Below are positions 6,986 to 15,314 of a stretch of 64,000 bases of DNA, piece by piece. Under the pieces are notes generated by a model. The model ran no database searches. It had not been told where the DNA came from and saw only the letters and a list, made by a program, of their open reading frames with translations. The stretch comes from Massilia eburnea (GTDB lineage Bacteria > Pseudomonadota > Gammaproteobacteria > Burkholderiales > Burkholderiaceae_D): the NCBI RefSeq assembly GCF_009720745.1, contig NZ_WNKX01000022.1, forward strand, positions 23,209 to 87,208, read 5' to 3'. The translations under genes and the position numbers were made by a program. Each line of letters opens with the position of its first letter. The stretch's first letter is position 1.

Positions 6986-7495
6986 ATGAACAAGATTACG
7001 AATAACCGCTGGGTCGTCATGGGCGTCAGCGGCGCAGGCAAGAGTGAAATCGGGGCCAGGCTGGCCGCGGCGCTCGGCGTCCGCTTCCTCGAAGGAGACA
7101 GCTTTCACACGCCGCAGAACGTCGCCAAGATGTCCGCCGGCATTCCGCTCGACGATGGCGACCGCGCCGGCTGGCTGCAAGCACTGAGCAATGAGATCGG
7201 CGCCGCGCGTGAACGCGGCGAAGGCCTGGTCCTCTCCTGTTCCTCGCTTAAACGCCGCTACCGCGACCTGCTGCGCAGCGGCGACCCTGGCCTGCGCTTC
7301 GCCCACCTGCACGGAGAGCGCACCCTGCTGGAACAGCGCATGCGCACTCGCCCCGGCCATTACATGCCAGCCTCGCTGCTGGACAGCCAGCTGCGCGACC
7401 TCGAACCGCTGCAAGCGGACGAGGCCAGTTTGCAGCTGGACCTGGCGCAAGCACCACAGCAGCTGGTTGACGCCATCCTGCGATCCCTCGAATGA
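6986..7495 (+). CDS. gntK: Gluconokinase
   Basis: Phosphorylates D-gluconate to 6-phosphogluconate, feeding the Entner-Doudoroff or pentose phosphate route. The 169-residue protein has the GntK size and motifs: Walker A GVSGAGKS (residues 13-20), the EGDSFHTPQNVAKMSAGIPL substrate segment, an LSCSSLKRRYRDLLR stretch and a late GHYMPASLLDSQ. AAGGAGA lies just before the ATG at 6986. It heads an operon with a transporter gene 40 bases on and a porin gene after that. Confidence 0.95.
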   Translation: MNKITNNRWVVMGVSGAGKSEIGARLAAALGVRFLEGDSFHTPQNVAKMSAGIPLDDGDRAGWLQALSNEIGAARERGEGLVLSCSSLKRRYRDLLRSGDPGLRFAHLHGERTLLEQRMRTRPGHYMPASLLDSQLRDLEPLQADEASLQLDLAQAPQQLVDAILRSLE

Positions 7496-7535
7496 ATAAC
7501 CAGATATTCACACTACAATCAAAAATGGAGACAGC

Positions 7536-8843
7536 ATGAAAACAAGCACAAAAGTCGCAAAACGCCGCTGGGGCATTGGCGCCCTGCTCGGTATTGGCGT
7601 CCTGATCAATTACATCGACCGCATTGGCCTGTCGGTGGCCGCTCCGCAAATCCAGGAAGCGTTTACCCTGACGCCGGTCGATATGGGCCTGCTGTTCAGC
7701 GCTTTCGCCTGGTCGTACTCGCTGCTGCAGATTCCTGTCGGCATGGTGCTGGACCGCTTCGGCCCCACCAAGGTTGGCCGCTGGGGCGCCTTCCTGTGGG
7801 GGCTGGCCTCTACCATTACCGCGTTCTCGAGCGGCTTTGCCGGCATCTTTGCGGCGCGTGTATTGCTGGGCATTGCTGAAGCGCCGGCCTTCCCGGTCAG
7901 CTCCAAGGCCACCGGCTATTGGTTCCCGCGCAAGGAACGCGGTACCGCTACCGCCATTTTCGACGCGGCGGCTAAATTCTCCAACGTGATCGGCGTGCCG
8001 CTGGTGGCGGTCACGGTGGTCGCTTTTGGCTGGCGCTGGGGCTTTGCGCTGACGGCGGTGCTGAGCTTCAGCTACTTCTTCGCTTTCCTGCTGTTCTATC
8101 GCGACCCTAGCTCTGATACCAGGCTGTCCAAGGCTGAACTCGATTACATCCAGCGCGGCGGCGCAGCGCCCGAAGGTCCGGCCGAAGGCGGCGCAGTCAA
8201 TATGCTCGGCTACCTGCTCACCAAATCCAAGGTGTGGGGCCTGACCATCGGCTTTGCGGCATACGGCTATACCTTCTACCTCTTCCTGACCTGGCTGCCC
8301 GGCTACCTGGTGCAGACCATGCACATGAGCATTATCAAATCGGCTGGCTTCGCCGCGATCCCATGGGCCGTAGCGACGGTGACCGACCTCTTCGTCGGCG
8401 GCTGGCTGATCGACCACTTGATCGCCAAAGGCAAGAACGAATCCACGGTGCGCAAGAGCGTGCTGGTGATCGGCATGCTGTTCGGCCTTGCCGTGTTCGG
8501 CGCGACCCAGACCACCGATCCGGCCTGGGCCATCTTCTGGATTTCGATTGCGCTGGGCGGCCTGGCATCTGCCGCGCCGGTTGGCTGGTCGCTGCCGTCG
8601 CTGATCGCACCGAAAGGCGGCGCCGGCACTGTCGGCGGCATCATGAACTTCGCCAACAACCTGATGGGCGCTGCGGCCCCCATCGTTACCGGCATGATCG
8701 TCGGCGCCACCAACTCGTTCGCCAATGCCTTCATGGTCGCTGGCGTCATCCTGCTGGTCGGCATCGTGTCCTTCGTCTTCGTGCTCGGCAAGATCGAGCC
8801 GCTGCCAGATCCCGCACCACGCGGCAATACCGTACCCGCCTGA
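7536..8843 (+). CDS. MFS transporter, anion:cation symporter family (probable gluconate/sugar-acid uptake)
   Basis: A 435-residue inner-membrane carrier with about twelve transmembrane segments. It has the NYIDRIGLSVAAPQ entry and the DRFGPTKVGRWGAF loop between helices 2 and 3 of the ACS family (hexuronate, glucarate, galactonate carriers). A ribosome binding site (TGGAGAC) precedes the ATG. Between gntK and a porin gene the likely substrate is gluconate. That is context rather than motif evidence: classical gluconate permeases belong to the unrelated GntP family, so this would be a substitute carrier. Confidence 0.85.
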   Translation: MKTSTKVAKRRWGIGALLGIGVLINYIDRIGLSVAAPQIQEAFTLTPVDMGLLFSAFAWSYSLLQIPVGMVLDRFGPTKVGRWGAFLWGLASTITAFSSGFAGIFAARVLLGIAEAPAFPVSSKATGYWFPRKERGTATAIFDAAAKFSNVIGVPLVAVTVVAFGWRWGFALTAVLSFSYFFAFLLFYRDPSSDTRLSKAELDYIQRGGAAPEGPAEGGAVNMLGYLLTKSKVWGLTIGFAAYGYTFYLFLTWLPGYLVQTMHMSIIKSAGFAAIPWAVATVTDLFVGGWLIDHLIAKGKNESTVRKSVLVIGMLFGLAVFGATQTTDPAWAIFWISIALGGLASAAPVGWSLPSLIAPKGGAGTVGGIMNFANNLMGAAAPIVTGMIVGATNSFANAFMVAGVILLVGIVSFVFVLGKIEPLPDPAPRGNTVPA

Positions 8844-8865
8844 CCCAATCATTACTGGAGACAAA

Positions 8866-9933
8866 ATGAACAAACGCATGATTGCGGTGGCTGCGCTCGC
8901 CCTTACGGCTTGCAGCGGCGCCGCACTGGCTCAAAGCAACGTCGCTTTTTACGGCGTGATGGACCTGGGTATTTCCCAGGATCGCGGCGGTGTCGCAGGC
9001 ACCTCGACCCGCGTCACCAGCGGCATGGCGACGCAGAGCCGCTGGGGCTTCCGCGGCAGCGAGGACCTTGGCGGCGGCAATTCAGCCTTCTTCGTCATTG
9101 AGGGAGGCATCCACGCCGACGTGGGTATTTCGACCCAGAACAACACGCTGTTTGGCCGCACCAGCATCGTCGGCCTGCGCAATGCAAAGCTTGGGTCGAT
9201 CTCGATCGGCCTGCAGGATACGCCGCTGTTCACCACTCTTAACACGGTGGTCGACCCGCTGCGCAACGGCATCGCCCGCTCCAACAACCTGATGCCGTCG
9301 ACCGGTTTCCGCGCCAACAATTCAATCCTGGTGCGCAGCGCCGAGATCAACGGTTTCAGCGTCGACTTCATGTACGCGGCGGGCGAAGTCGCGGGCGACA
9401 TCGGCGCCGGCCGCTCCATGGGCGGCTCGGTCGGCTACAGTAACGGGCCGCTGAACATCCGCCTGGCCTACCATCACCGCAACAACGACACCGCGTTGCT
9501 GAAGGACACCAGCAGCGGCCGCAACTTCCTGCTCGGTGCGAATGTTGACTTCGGCGTGGCCAAGGGCTGGTTCGGCTACGGCGTGGACAAGGGATTGAAC
9601 AGTGCGCCGCTCAATAGTTCGCTCAACGCGTTCGGCGGCACGCCGCCGACGCCGTCAACCGACAGCCGCGATTTACTGCTGGGCGTGTCGCTCCCCTTCG
9701 GCCCACACACAGTGGTGGCAACCTTCATCGACAAGGATGACCGAACCACGCTGAACCAGGACGCACGGCAGTACGCCCTCGCCTATATGTACGCCTTTTC
9801 CAAGCGTACCGACATCTACACCTCGTATGCGCTGATCCGCAACCACCGCGGCGCTGGCTATACCGAGGGAAATAGCGAGGAGCCTGGCCTGGGCGACCGT
9901 CAATTCACGGTCGGCCTGCGTCATCGTTTCTAA
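8866..9933 (+). CDS. Gram-negative outer-membrane porin
   Basis: A 355-residue beta-barrel of the Burkholderiales OmpC-like (Porin_4) type. It has a signal peptide (MNKRMIAVAALALTACSG, cut after ALAQ), the typical SNVAFYGVMDLGI first strand, a SRWGFRGSEDLGGG stretch, and a terminal strand ending in RHRF with a final Phe. It is third in the gntK operon, 22 bases after the transporter gene and with its own TGGAGAC site. It probably lets the sugar acid cross the outer membrane. No obvious terminator follows. Confidence 0.93.
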   Translation: MNKRMIAVAALALTACSGAALAQSNVAFYGVMDLGISQDRGGVAGTSTRVTSGMATQSRWGFRGSEDLGGGNSAFFVIEGGIHADVGISTQNNTLFGRTSIVGLRNAKLGSISIGLQDTPLFTTLNTVVDPLRNGIARSNNLMPSTGFRANNSILVRSAEINGFSVDFMYAAGEVAGDIGAGRSMGGSVGYSNGPLNIRLAYHHRNNDTALLKDTSSGRNFLLGANVDFGVAKGWFGYGVDKGLNSAPLNSSLNAFGGTPPTPSTDSRDLLLGVSLPFGPHTVVATFIDKDDRTTLNQDARQYALAYMYAFSKRTDIYTSYALIRNHRGAGYTEGNSEEPGLGDRQFTVGLRHRF

Positions 9934-9970
9934 TCCGCCGCAGTTTCTTTGATTCCTGTAGGAAATATAT

Positions 9971-9999
9971 TTGACAAGGAGGGGATTTCGGGGTGAAAT
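9971..9999 (+). promoter_or_regulatory. Promoter of the DUF4124 gene
   Basis: A perfect TTGACA (9971-9976), a 17-base spacer and TGAAAT (9994-9999), 28 bases before the ATG. The -10 is imperfect but the position fits. Confidence 0.5.
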
Positions 10000-10026
10000 G
10001 TGCACTCTCACCCAAGGAAATCCCCT

Positions 10027-10551
10027 ATGAATCAACGTATTACCCGCCTGGCGCTGGCAACCGCGCTGATTGCCTGCACTTCACTCGCCCAGGCACAGTG
10101 GATGTGGGTAAATGAAAAAGGCGTCAAGCAGCTGTCCGACCAGCCGCCGCCACCGGGCACGCCTGCCAACAAGATCCTGAAAGCGCCGCGTGGCGCAGGC
10201 GTGGCCGACTTGCGCAATGAAATGGCTCCTGCCCCTGCCGAAGGCGACGACGCTGCAGCCGCGGATACCAAGGCACCGAAACCAAAGCCAACCCTGGCCG
10301 AGCGTAACGCCGACTTCAACAAGCGCCAGAAAGAGAACGCTGAGAAAACTGCCAAGGCGGAGGAAGAGGCCAAACGCGAAGCTGAGCGCAAAAAATACTG
10401 CACGGAAGCCAAGGCCAATATCGGCCTGCTGGAAAGTGGCGCGCGTATTTCCGATACCGCCCCAAATGGCGAGCGCACCTTCCTCAGCGATCAAGACCGT
10501 GCGAGGAAAATCAAGGAGCAGCGCGAATCGGTGAACAGCACCTGCAAATAA
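10027..10551 (+). CDS. DUF4124 domain periplasmic protein
   Basis: A 174-residue exported protein. A signal peptide (cut after LAQAQ, about residue 22) is followed directly by the DUF4124 core WMWVNEKGVKQLSDQPPPPGTP. A lysine/alanine/glutamate-rich helix with strong coiled-coil character (about residues 95-125) and a short tail with two cysteines follow. The ATG at 10027 is preceded by AAGGAAA. DUF4124 proteins are abundant in betaproteobacteria and of unknown function. It has its own promoter and probably forms a single-gene unit. Confidence 0.85.
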   Translation: MNQRITRLALATALIACTSLAQAQWMWVNEKGVKQLSDQPPPPGTPANKILKAPRGAGVADLRNEMAPAPAEGDDAAAADTKAPKPKPTLAERNADFNKRQKENAEKTAKAEEEAKREAERKKYCTEAKANIGLLESGARISDTAPNGERTFLSDQDRARKIKEQRESVNSTCK

Positions 10552-10618
10552 CGGGAACTGCTGCTGCCGGTCATGGTCAAAGGGTGCGTGGAGAGGGATA
10601 AACGTACCGGAGGCGGCC

Positions 10619-10899
10619 ATGAGCGGCAATGACCCTAGTCAGCAGCAGTAGCTTGACCACGAAGTCCGCATTACACGGCTTGAAGAAGCCGTTATACACA
10701 TTCAGGCCACGTGCTGTCGAATTGAGGCTGCGCTCAAGACTTGCATCGCGAACAAATAGCCCTGCGCGACAGCCTTGAGCGCCAAATGGAAGCCCTGCGC
10801 CAGGAATTTCACCGCGACCGCCGCTTCTCGGCAATGCTCTTCCTGGCGACACAACTGGCCGTGGTTGGCGCGTTGCTGCGGCTGGCCGGCGTGTTTTAA
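10619..10899 (+). pseudogene. Decayed small coiled-coil membrane protein gene
   Basis: From an ATG at 10619 with GGAGG just upstream, the frame reads MSGNDPSQQQ, then meets a TAG at 10649. It continues as LDHEVRITRLEEAVIHIQAT until a frame change near 10738. The next frame then gives DLHREQIALRDSLERQMEAL and a single membrane helix FSAMLFLATQLAVVGALLRL to a TAA at 10897. Restoring one G at AAGAC (10736-10740) and reading through the TAG would give a protein of about 93 residues: a coiled coil plus a C-terminal membrane anchor. Two lesions make a dead gene likely, unless a sequencing error explains one. The 3' end overlaps rnfH by four bases. Confidence 0.65.
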
Positions 10900-11177
10900 G
10901 CCTTCTTGGCCCGGCGCCGCCGGGCATCTTTCGGGTCAGCGATCAGGGGGCGGTAGATTTCGATACGGTCGCGGGCCCGCAGCACGGTATCCAGGGTCTT
11001 CTTCTTGCCGTAAATCCCGACCGGCATGGTCACCAGGTTGATCTCCGGCGCATCCTGCAGGATGCCGCTCATTTCAATGGCCTGGCCGATCGTCGTGCCC
11101 TCCTCCACTTCCAGCGCATACAGGATGGGCTGCGACGCAGGCGCGAAACACAGCGTAATCTTGATCCGTTCAGCCAT
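10896..11177 (-). CDS. rnfH: RnfH family protein (UPF0125)
   Basis: A 93-residue beta-grasp (ubiquitin-like) protein with the family core TTIGQAIEMSGIL, NLVTMPVGIYGKK and DRIEIYRPLIADPKDARRRR, ending in a basic tail. Its role is unclear; it is almost always paired with ratA and smpB, as here. The start overlaps the 3' end of ratA by eight bases, so the two are co-translated. Confidence 0.93.
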   Translation of the reverse strand: MAERIKITLCFAPASQPILYALEVEEGTTIGQAIEMSGILQDAPEINLVTMPVGIYGKKKTLDTVLRARDRIEIYRPLIADPKDARRRRAKKA

Positions 11178-11601
11178 AGACGGTCTCGGCGCGTTTGCAG
11201 AAGGAATCGACCATGCTGTTGGCGATCATGCTGAACACCGAGCCAATCACCTGTTCCAGCAACTTGCTGGAAAATTCGTAGTGCAAGTCCAGTTCGACCT
11301 TGCAGGCGTCTTCGCGCAAGGCCTTGAAAGTCCAGGTGCCATCCAGGGTTTTGAAGGGGCCGTCGACCAGCTTCATGCGGATTTCACTGGATGGCGTATT
11401 GGTATTGGACGTGGTGAAATGCTGCTTCACACCATGGAAATTGATCCCAACGCTGGCGACAACATGGTTCTCACCCCGTTCGCGGACATCAACTCCGCCA
11501 CACCAGGGCAAAAATTTGGGATAATCCTCGACCTTTGCCACTAAATCAAACATTTGCTCGGCGCTGTATCCCAGGAATACCGACTTGTGCACTACTGCCA
11601 T
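11170..11601 (-). CDS. ratA: RatA-type START-like protein
   Basis: A 143-residue member of the polyketide cyclase/START-like family (YfjG, Coq10-like). Recognisable segments are VHKSVFLGYSAEQMFDLVAKVEDYPKFLPWC, FKTLDGTWTF and VIGSVFSMIANSMVDSFCKRA. E. coli RatA was described as a toxin binding 50S subunits; other members bind ubiquinone-like lipids, so the role here is open. The start MAVVHKS at 11601 matches family members; ten further in-frame residues upstream are unlikely to be used. It is divergent from smpB. Confidence 0.92.
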   Translation of the reverse strand: MAVVHKSVFLGYSAEQMFDLVAKVEDYPKFLPWCGGVDVRERGENHVVASVGINFHGVKQHFTTSNTNTPSSEIRMKLVDGPFKTLDGTWTFKALREDACKVELDLHYEFSSKLLEQVIGSVFSMIANSMVDSFCKRAETVYG

Positions 11602-11613
11602 TGAGTAACCGTT

Positions 11614-11622
11614 TGCTATGAT
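11614..11622 (+). promoter_or_regulatory. Extended -10 of smpB
   Basis: TGCTATGAT is an extended -10 (TGnTATGAT) 47 bases before smpB and just outside the ratA start, so the divergent promoters must overlap. No good -35 is visible. Confidence 0.4.
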
Positions 11623-11668
11623 GTTGTCCAAAGAACCCGTAGTTTAACAAACCCACGCATTTTTACCC

Positions 11669-12118
11669 ATGTCCATTGCCGATAATCGCAAAGCCTTCCA
11701 CGACTACTTCATTGAAGACAAGTATGAAGCCGGGATCGCGCTCGAAGGCTGGGAAGTCAAGGCGATCCGCGATGGGCGCGTTCAGATCAAGGAAGCTTAC
11801 GTTACCATCCGCGATAACGAACTGTACCTGTTTGGCGCGCACATCAGCGCCCTGCCTACCGCTTCCACCCATATTCACCCGCAAGCCGTGCGTACGCGCA
11901 AGCTGCTGCTGCATCGCGCCGAAATCGATAAACTGGTAGGCAAGGTCGAACGCGCCGGCTACACCCTGGTACCGCTGAACCTGCACTTCAAGGGCGGCCG
12001 CATCAAATGCGAGATCGGCCTTGCCAAGGGCAAGAAGCAGCACGATAAGCGCGCCTCGGAGAAGGACCGCGATGCCAGCCGCGAAGTGCAGCAGGCAATG
12101 AAGCAGCACCGTCGCTGA
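11669..12118 (+). CDS. smpB: SsrA-binding protein SmpB
   Basis: Binds tmRNA and delivers it to stalled ribosomes in trans-translation. The 149-residue protein shows the family start (ADNRKAFHDYFIEDKYEAGI), the EGWEVKAIRDGRVQIKEAYV core, LKGGRIKCEIGLAKGKKQHDKR-like segments and a basic C-terminal tail. Full length. Divergent from ratA-rnfH, the usual order in this group. Confidence 0.97.
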   Translation: MSIADNRKAFHDYFIEDKYEAGIALEGWEVKAIRDGRVQIKEAYVTIRDNELYLFGAHISALPTASTHIHPQAVRTRKLLLHRAEIDKLVGKVERAGYTLVPLNLHFKGGRIKCEIGLAKGKKQHDKRASEKDRDASREVQQAMKQHRR

Positions 12119-12156
12119 TATTTCCAATTCGCAACACCGGTGAAAGGAGATCGTTC

Positions 12157-12699
12157 ATGCGTGCCTTCGCTGTAGTACTGCTTCCCCTGGCACTGGCAGG
12201 CTGTGCCAGCTGGTTCGAGAAGCCAAAGGAAATCAATTACGCCACGACCGAGCAGAACCAGTTCATTGCGGCCAGCTACCAGGCTGCCGATGCGTTGTTG
12301 AAGCAGCTTTCTGGCCGCGTGGTCGCCGGCAAGCCGCTGATCGTCGCAACCGTCGTGAACATCGATGCGCTGGACCAGAGCTCCACGCTGGGCCGCCTGG
12401 TGTCGGAACAGGTGTCGACCCGCATGGCGCAAGGCGGCCTGCAGATGCTGGACATGAAGCTGCGCAACGCGCTTTACATGAAGCGGCAGCAAGGCGAAAT
12501 GATGTTGACCCGTGAAGTCGCCGACGTCGCGCGCACGCATGATGCACAGGCAGTGGTGGCGGGCACGTATGGCGAGACCAGCGACGCCGTCTTCATCAAC
12601 ATCAAGGTGGTGCAGCCGCAAACCAATCAGGTGCTGGCTGCCACCGACTTTGTGCTCGCCAAGGATGCCGTGGTGCGCTCTATGCTGCTGACACGCTGA
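12157..12699 (+). CDS. FlgO-domain outer-membrane lipoprotein
   Basis: A 180-residue lipoprotein: signal peptide with lipobox LAGC (Cys15), then a FlgO-like domain with FIAASYQAADALLKQL, PLIVATVVNIDALDQSS, LGRLVSEQVSTRM and AQAVVAGTYGETSDAVFIN. FlgO proteins of Vibrio help anchor the flagellum in the outer membrane, but the domain also occurs away from flagellar genes, as here. AAAGGAGA precedes the ATG. The 3' end overlaps that of the convergent sirtuin gene by 20 bases. Confidence 0.85.
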   Translation: MRAFAVVLLPLALAGCASWFEKPKEINYATTEQNQFIAASYQAADALLKQLSGRVVAGKPLIVATVVNIDALDQSSTLGRLVSEQVSTRMAQGGLQMLDMKLRNALYMKRQQGEMMLTREVADVARTHDAQAVVAGTYGETSDAVFINIKVVQPQTNQVLAATDFVLAKDAVVRSMLLTR

Positions 12700-13525
12700 G
12701 CAGCTCCACCAGCTTGGGCAGGACCTCCTGCGCGGGCAATTCCAGTTTCAGCGAAATCAAGTCGTCTGCGCGGGTTCTGCCCGCATTGATGGCGGCGATT
12801 GGCTTGCCGGCCGCCGCAGCCATCCGGCAGAAGCGGAAACCGGAAAACACCATCAGCGAGGAACCGACCACCAGCAGCGCATCGGCCGCCTCCATTTCGG
12901 CCAGTGCCTGCGCGGTACGCGCCTGCGGCACATTATCGCCAAAGAACACCACATCGGGCATCAGCACCCCGCCGCACGCCGCGCAGGCCGGGGCGCGAAA
13001 GTCCTCCAGCGCATCGGGCTCGACGGCCGCATCGCCATCGGGCAAAGGCTGCGCCAGCACATTTGCCAGTTCCGGATTGTCGCGCTCCAGCTGCGGCTGC
13101 AGGCTGGCGCGCTCGTAACGAGCCTGGCATTCAAGGCAGACCACGTGGTGCAGGTTGCCGTGCAATTCGATCAGCCGCTTGCTGCCGGCGCGCTGGTGCA
13201 GGCCGTCGACATTCTGCGTGATGACGCTGTGCAGGTGGCCGGCCGCTTCCAGTTCGGCCATGGCCCGGTGGCCGGCATTGGGTTCGGCGCGCGACATGGT
13301 CGGCCAGCCCACCATGCTGCGCGCCCAGTAGCGGCGGCGCACGGCTTCGTTGCGGCGGAATTCAGGACCCTGGATAGGCGTGCGGCCGCGCCGTACGCCA
13401 TCCTTGTCGCGATAGCCGGGAATGCCGGAGGCGGTACTCAGGCCGGCCCCGGTCAGGGCCAGAACACGCCGGTGGCGGCCGAGGAAGCGCGCCAGGTCGG
13501 CTTCAATCGAGACCAGAGCATCCAT
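12680..13525 (-). CDS. SIR2-family NAD-dependent protein deacylase
   Basis: A 281-residue sirtuin. The Rossmann motif TGAGLSTASGIPGYRD (about residues 25-40), the NAD loop TQNVDGLHQRAG (103-114), the catalytic H122 in ELHGN and a zinc site with C130, C133, C181 and C184 are all present. VVGSSLMV closes the NAD site. The start MDALVSIEADL at 13525 is preferred over an in-frame start further upstream because the extra residues look unlike protein. It overlaps the DUF1272 gene by 23 bases, so they are probably co-transcribed. Confidence 0.92.
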   Translation of the reverse strand: MDALVSIEADLARFLGRHRRVLALTGAGLSTASGIPGYRDKDGVRRGRTPIQGPEFRRNEAVRRRYWARSMVGWPTMSRAEPNAGHRAMAELEAAGHLHSVITQNVDGLHQRAGSKRLIELHGNLHHVVCLECQARYERASLQPQLERDNPELANVLAQPLPDGDAAVEPDALEDFRAPACAACGGVLMPDVVFFGDNVPQARTAQALAEMEAADALLVVGSSLMVFSGFRFCRMAAAAGKPIAAINAGRTRADDLISLKLELPAQEVLPKLVELLSVSAA

Positions 13526-13751
13526 TGGGCTTGAAGATTCGCTCGGCGGACGCCGGGTATTTGTCCAGCTTCGACGCAGCGCGGGTTGGACGCGGAGCGA
13601 AGTCGCCACCGCAATTCGGGCATTTGCCATGCAACTTGTTGTCGACGCAATCGGCGCAGAACGTGCATTCGAATGAGCAGATCAAGGCGTCTTGCGCGCC
13701 GGGCGGCAAGTCCTTGTTACAGCATTCGCAGTTAGGGCGCATTTGCAGCAT
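13503..13751 (-). CDS. DUF1272 cysteine-rich protein
   Basis: An 82-residue protein with the DUF1272 pattern: MRPNCECCNKDLPPGAQDA near the start, then CSFECTFCADCV and KCPNCGG, giving at least eight cysteines in pairs that suggest a RING-like double zinc site (a prediction). It starts at 13751; an internal ATG nine bases on (MRPNC) is also possible. Function is unknown. Its tail overlaps the start of the sirtuin gene. Confidence 0.88.
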   Translation of the reverse strand: MLQMRPNCECCNKDLPPGAQDALICSFECTFCADCVDNKLHGKCPNCGGDFAPRPTRAASKLDKYPASAERIFKPNGCSGLD

Positions 13752-13761
13752 ATGGGGCTCC

Positions 13762-14847
13762 TTAGCGGTAACTCAGGGCGTTCAGCAAGGTGCTGGTGGT
13801 GTCGGCATCATCCAGCGCCTCATTGGTGGGGCGCGCGAAGGTGCGTTCGCGGATGCGGCTCAGGCGCTCGATCAATTCCTGCCTGGGCAGGCGCGATTGC
13901 ACGATGGCGGCCGGGTCGACGTTGTCATACTTGCCGTTGCTGGCCTCCAGCGCATCAAGTTGGCGCCGCACTTCCGCATCGGACAAGGTCCCCTTGCCTG
14001 CTTGCGGCATTGGCGGCTGCGCGAGTTTCTCCCGCAGCGGCGCCAGGAAAGCGCGGCCTTCCGGCGACAACGCCCGCGGGCTGAGCGCCAGCACAGCCAT
14101 GCGCCCCTGCGGCCCGCCTGCACGCACCAGGAAGTTGACCGCGCGCGTGAACACCTCCATATCCGGGCTTTGCAGCAGCGGCGCGACGGCAGGCACACTG
14201 TCCGGCGAACCGGCCAGCAGCAACACGTCCAACACCGGCTTGGCCAGCGCCGGATCGCGCAGTTGGTCGGCCAGATGGCGTTCGCCGGCCAGGCCGAATT
14301 GGCCGTACAGAAGAGCACGGACACCGCTTTCCTCAATCGAACTGCCCTGTTGCGGCAGCGGCAACGTGACGGACTTGCGCAGGAAGATGCGGTCGAACAA
14401 GGGCAGCAAGCGAGGATTGCGGCTGGCGGCTGCCGCATGCATCAGGCGGAATAGTTGCGGACCGTCGAGCAGTGCATCCGGATTGATCGCCAACGCAGCC
14501 TGGGTCGCGAGCGCCTTATCCGTTTCCGCGCCATAGGCCAGAAGGAAGCAAGCGGCATCCAGCAAGAGCTGCTGGCTGGGGCGCGGCGAGCGCAGTTCGG
14601 CGGCCAGTTCCCGGCGCAGCAAGGGGGTGGCATCGTCCCGGTAGTCGCCGAAATAGCGCCACGCTGAATCAAGCTCGCGGCGCTGGGCGCCCGCTGCGGA
14701 CGCATTGGCGGCGGCAGGCATGGCACGGATCTGCGCGATGCGGGCAGAGATGGCCGCATCGAGCGCGGCATCGGCTGCCAAGGCAGATGATGCAAGGCCC
14801 GCGGCCATCGCAGCAGTCACCACCGAGTTCAAGAAGAAGCGCTTCAT
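13762..14847 (-). CDS. Exported alpha-helical protein of unknown function
   Basis: A 361-residue protein that I do not recognise. The start at 14847 gives a normal signal peptide (MKRFFLNSVVTAAMAAGLAS, cut after SSALAA). The rest is rich in Ala and Leu and looks like stacked helices: repeated stretches such as LLYGQFGLAGERHLADQL, PVLDVLLLAGSPDSV and AVNFLVRAGGPQGRM resemble HEAT-type repeats. Its ATG overlaps the stop of the DUF4259 gene by four bases, and DUF1272 and the sirtuin gene follow closely, so it lies in an apparent four-gene unit. A periplasmic scaffold or adaptor role would be guesswork. Confidence 0.6.
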   Translation of the reverse strand: MKRFFLNSVVTAAMAAGLASSALAADAALDAAISARIAQIRAMPAAANASAAGAQRRELDSAWRYFGDYRDDATPLLRRELAAELRSPRPSQQLLLDAACFLLAYGAETDKALATQAALAINPDALLDGPQLFRLMHAAAASRNPRLLPLFDRIFLRKSVTLPLPQQGSSIEESGVRALLYGQFGLAGERHLADQLRDPALAKPVLDVLLLAGSPDSVPAVAPLLQSPDMEVFTRAVNFLVRAGGPQGRMAVLALSPRALSPEGRAFLAPLREKLAQPPMPQAGKGTLSDAEVRRQLDALEASNGKYDNVDPAAIVQSRLPRQELIERLSRIRERTFARPTNEALDDADTTSTLLNALSYR

Positions 14848-15266
14848 GCCGACAACCTGCGCTGCAAATCGGCCACCGAAGCGTGCCACTCCTCGTAATG
14901 CTCGCTGTCTTCCCACAGTTCGCGCAATTCGGAAGCGTCGGACAGCACCAGCGCCAGCGCGCGAGCCGCCTTCTCCGCGATATCGGCGCGCGGCTTACTC
15001 AATTTAGCCTGCACATCAGCGACCCATTGATCGACAGCGGCGGAATCTTCATCGCTCGCCCCGCCCTTGCCTTGCAGGCGCGACCAGGTTTCCACCGCAG
15101 CCAACGCCTCAGCGCCAAACGGCGCCTCCAGGTACTCGGTGGTCTCCGCCTGGAGCACGTTGTTCAAGGTGTCCTCGATAAAATACAGGTCCCGTGATTC
15201 CTGCAGGTCCTCCACCCAATCCTGCGCGAAATCGTTGCCATACGGTCCAACAGCCCAGGTTCCCAA
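14844..15266 (-). CDS. DUF4259 domain protein
   Basis: A 140-residue protein with the family start (M/L)GTWAVGPYGNDFAQDWVEDL and the later SELRELWED segment of DUF4259. Members usually begin at the Gly-Thr-Trp; here that codon is preceded by a TTG at 15266 with CAGGAGG six to eight bases before it, so a TTG start is preferred over ATGs further upstream. Function unknown. The gene ends in a four-base overlap with the next and begins the run DUF4259, helical protein, DUF1272, sirtuin. Confidence 0.8.
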   Translation of the reverse strand: MGTWAVGPYGNDFAQDWVEDLQESRDLYFIEDTLNNVLQAETTEYLEAPFGAEALAAVETWSRLQGKGGASDEDSAAVDQWVADVQAKLSKPRADIAEKAARALALVLSDASELRELWEDSEHYEEWHASVADLQRRLSA

Positions 15267-15314
15267 AAGCGCCTCCTGTTCAATATAAGGTCGCATTGTA
15301 CGCAATTACGGTCC

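Noticed and set aside
10775..11041. 88-codon plus-strand frame over rnfH
   Set aside because: It overlaps rnfH antisense and is out of frame with the decayed coiled-coil gene, which explains the coding signal better.
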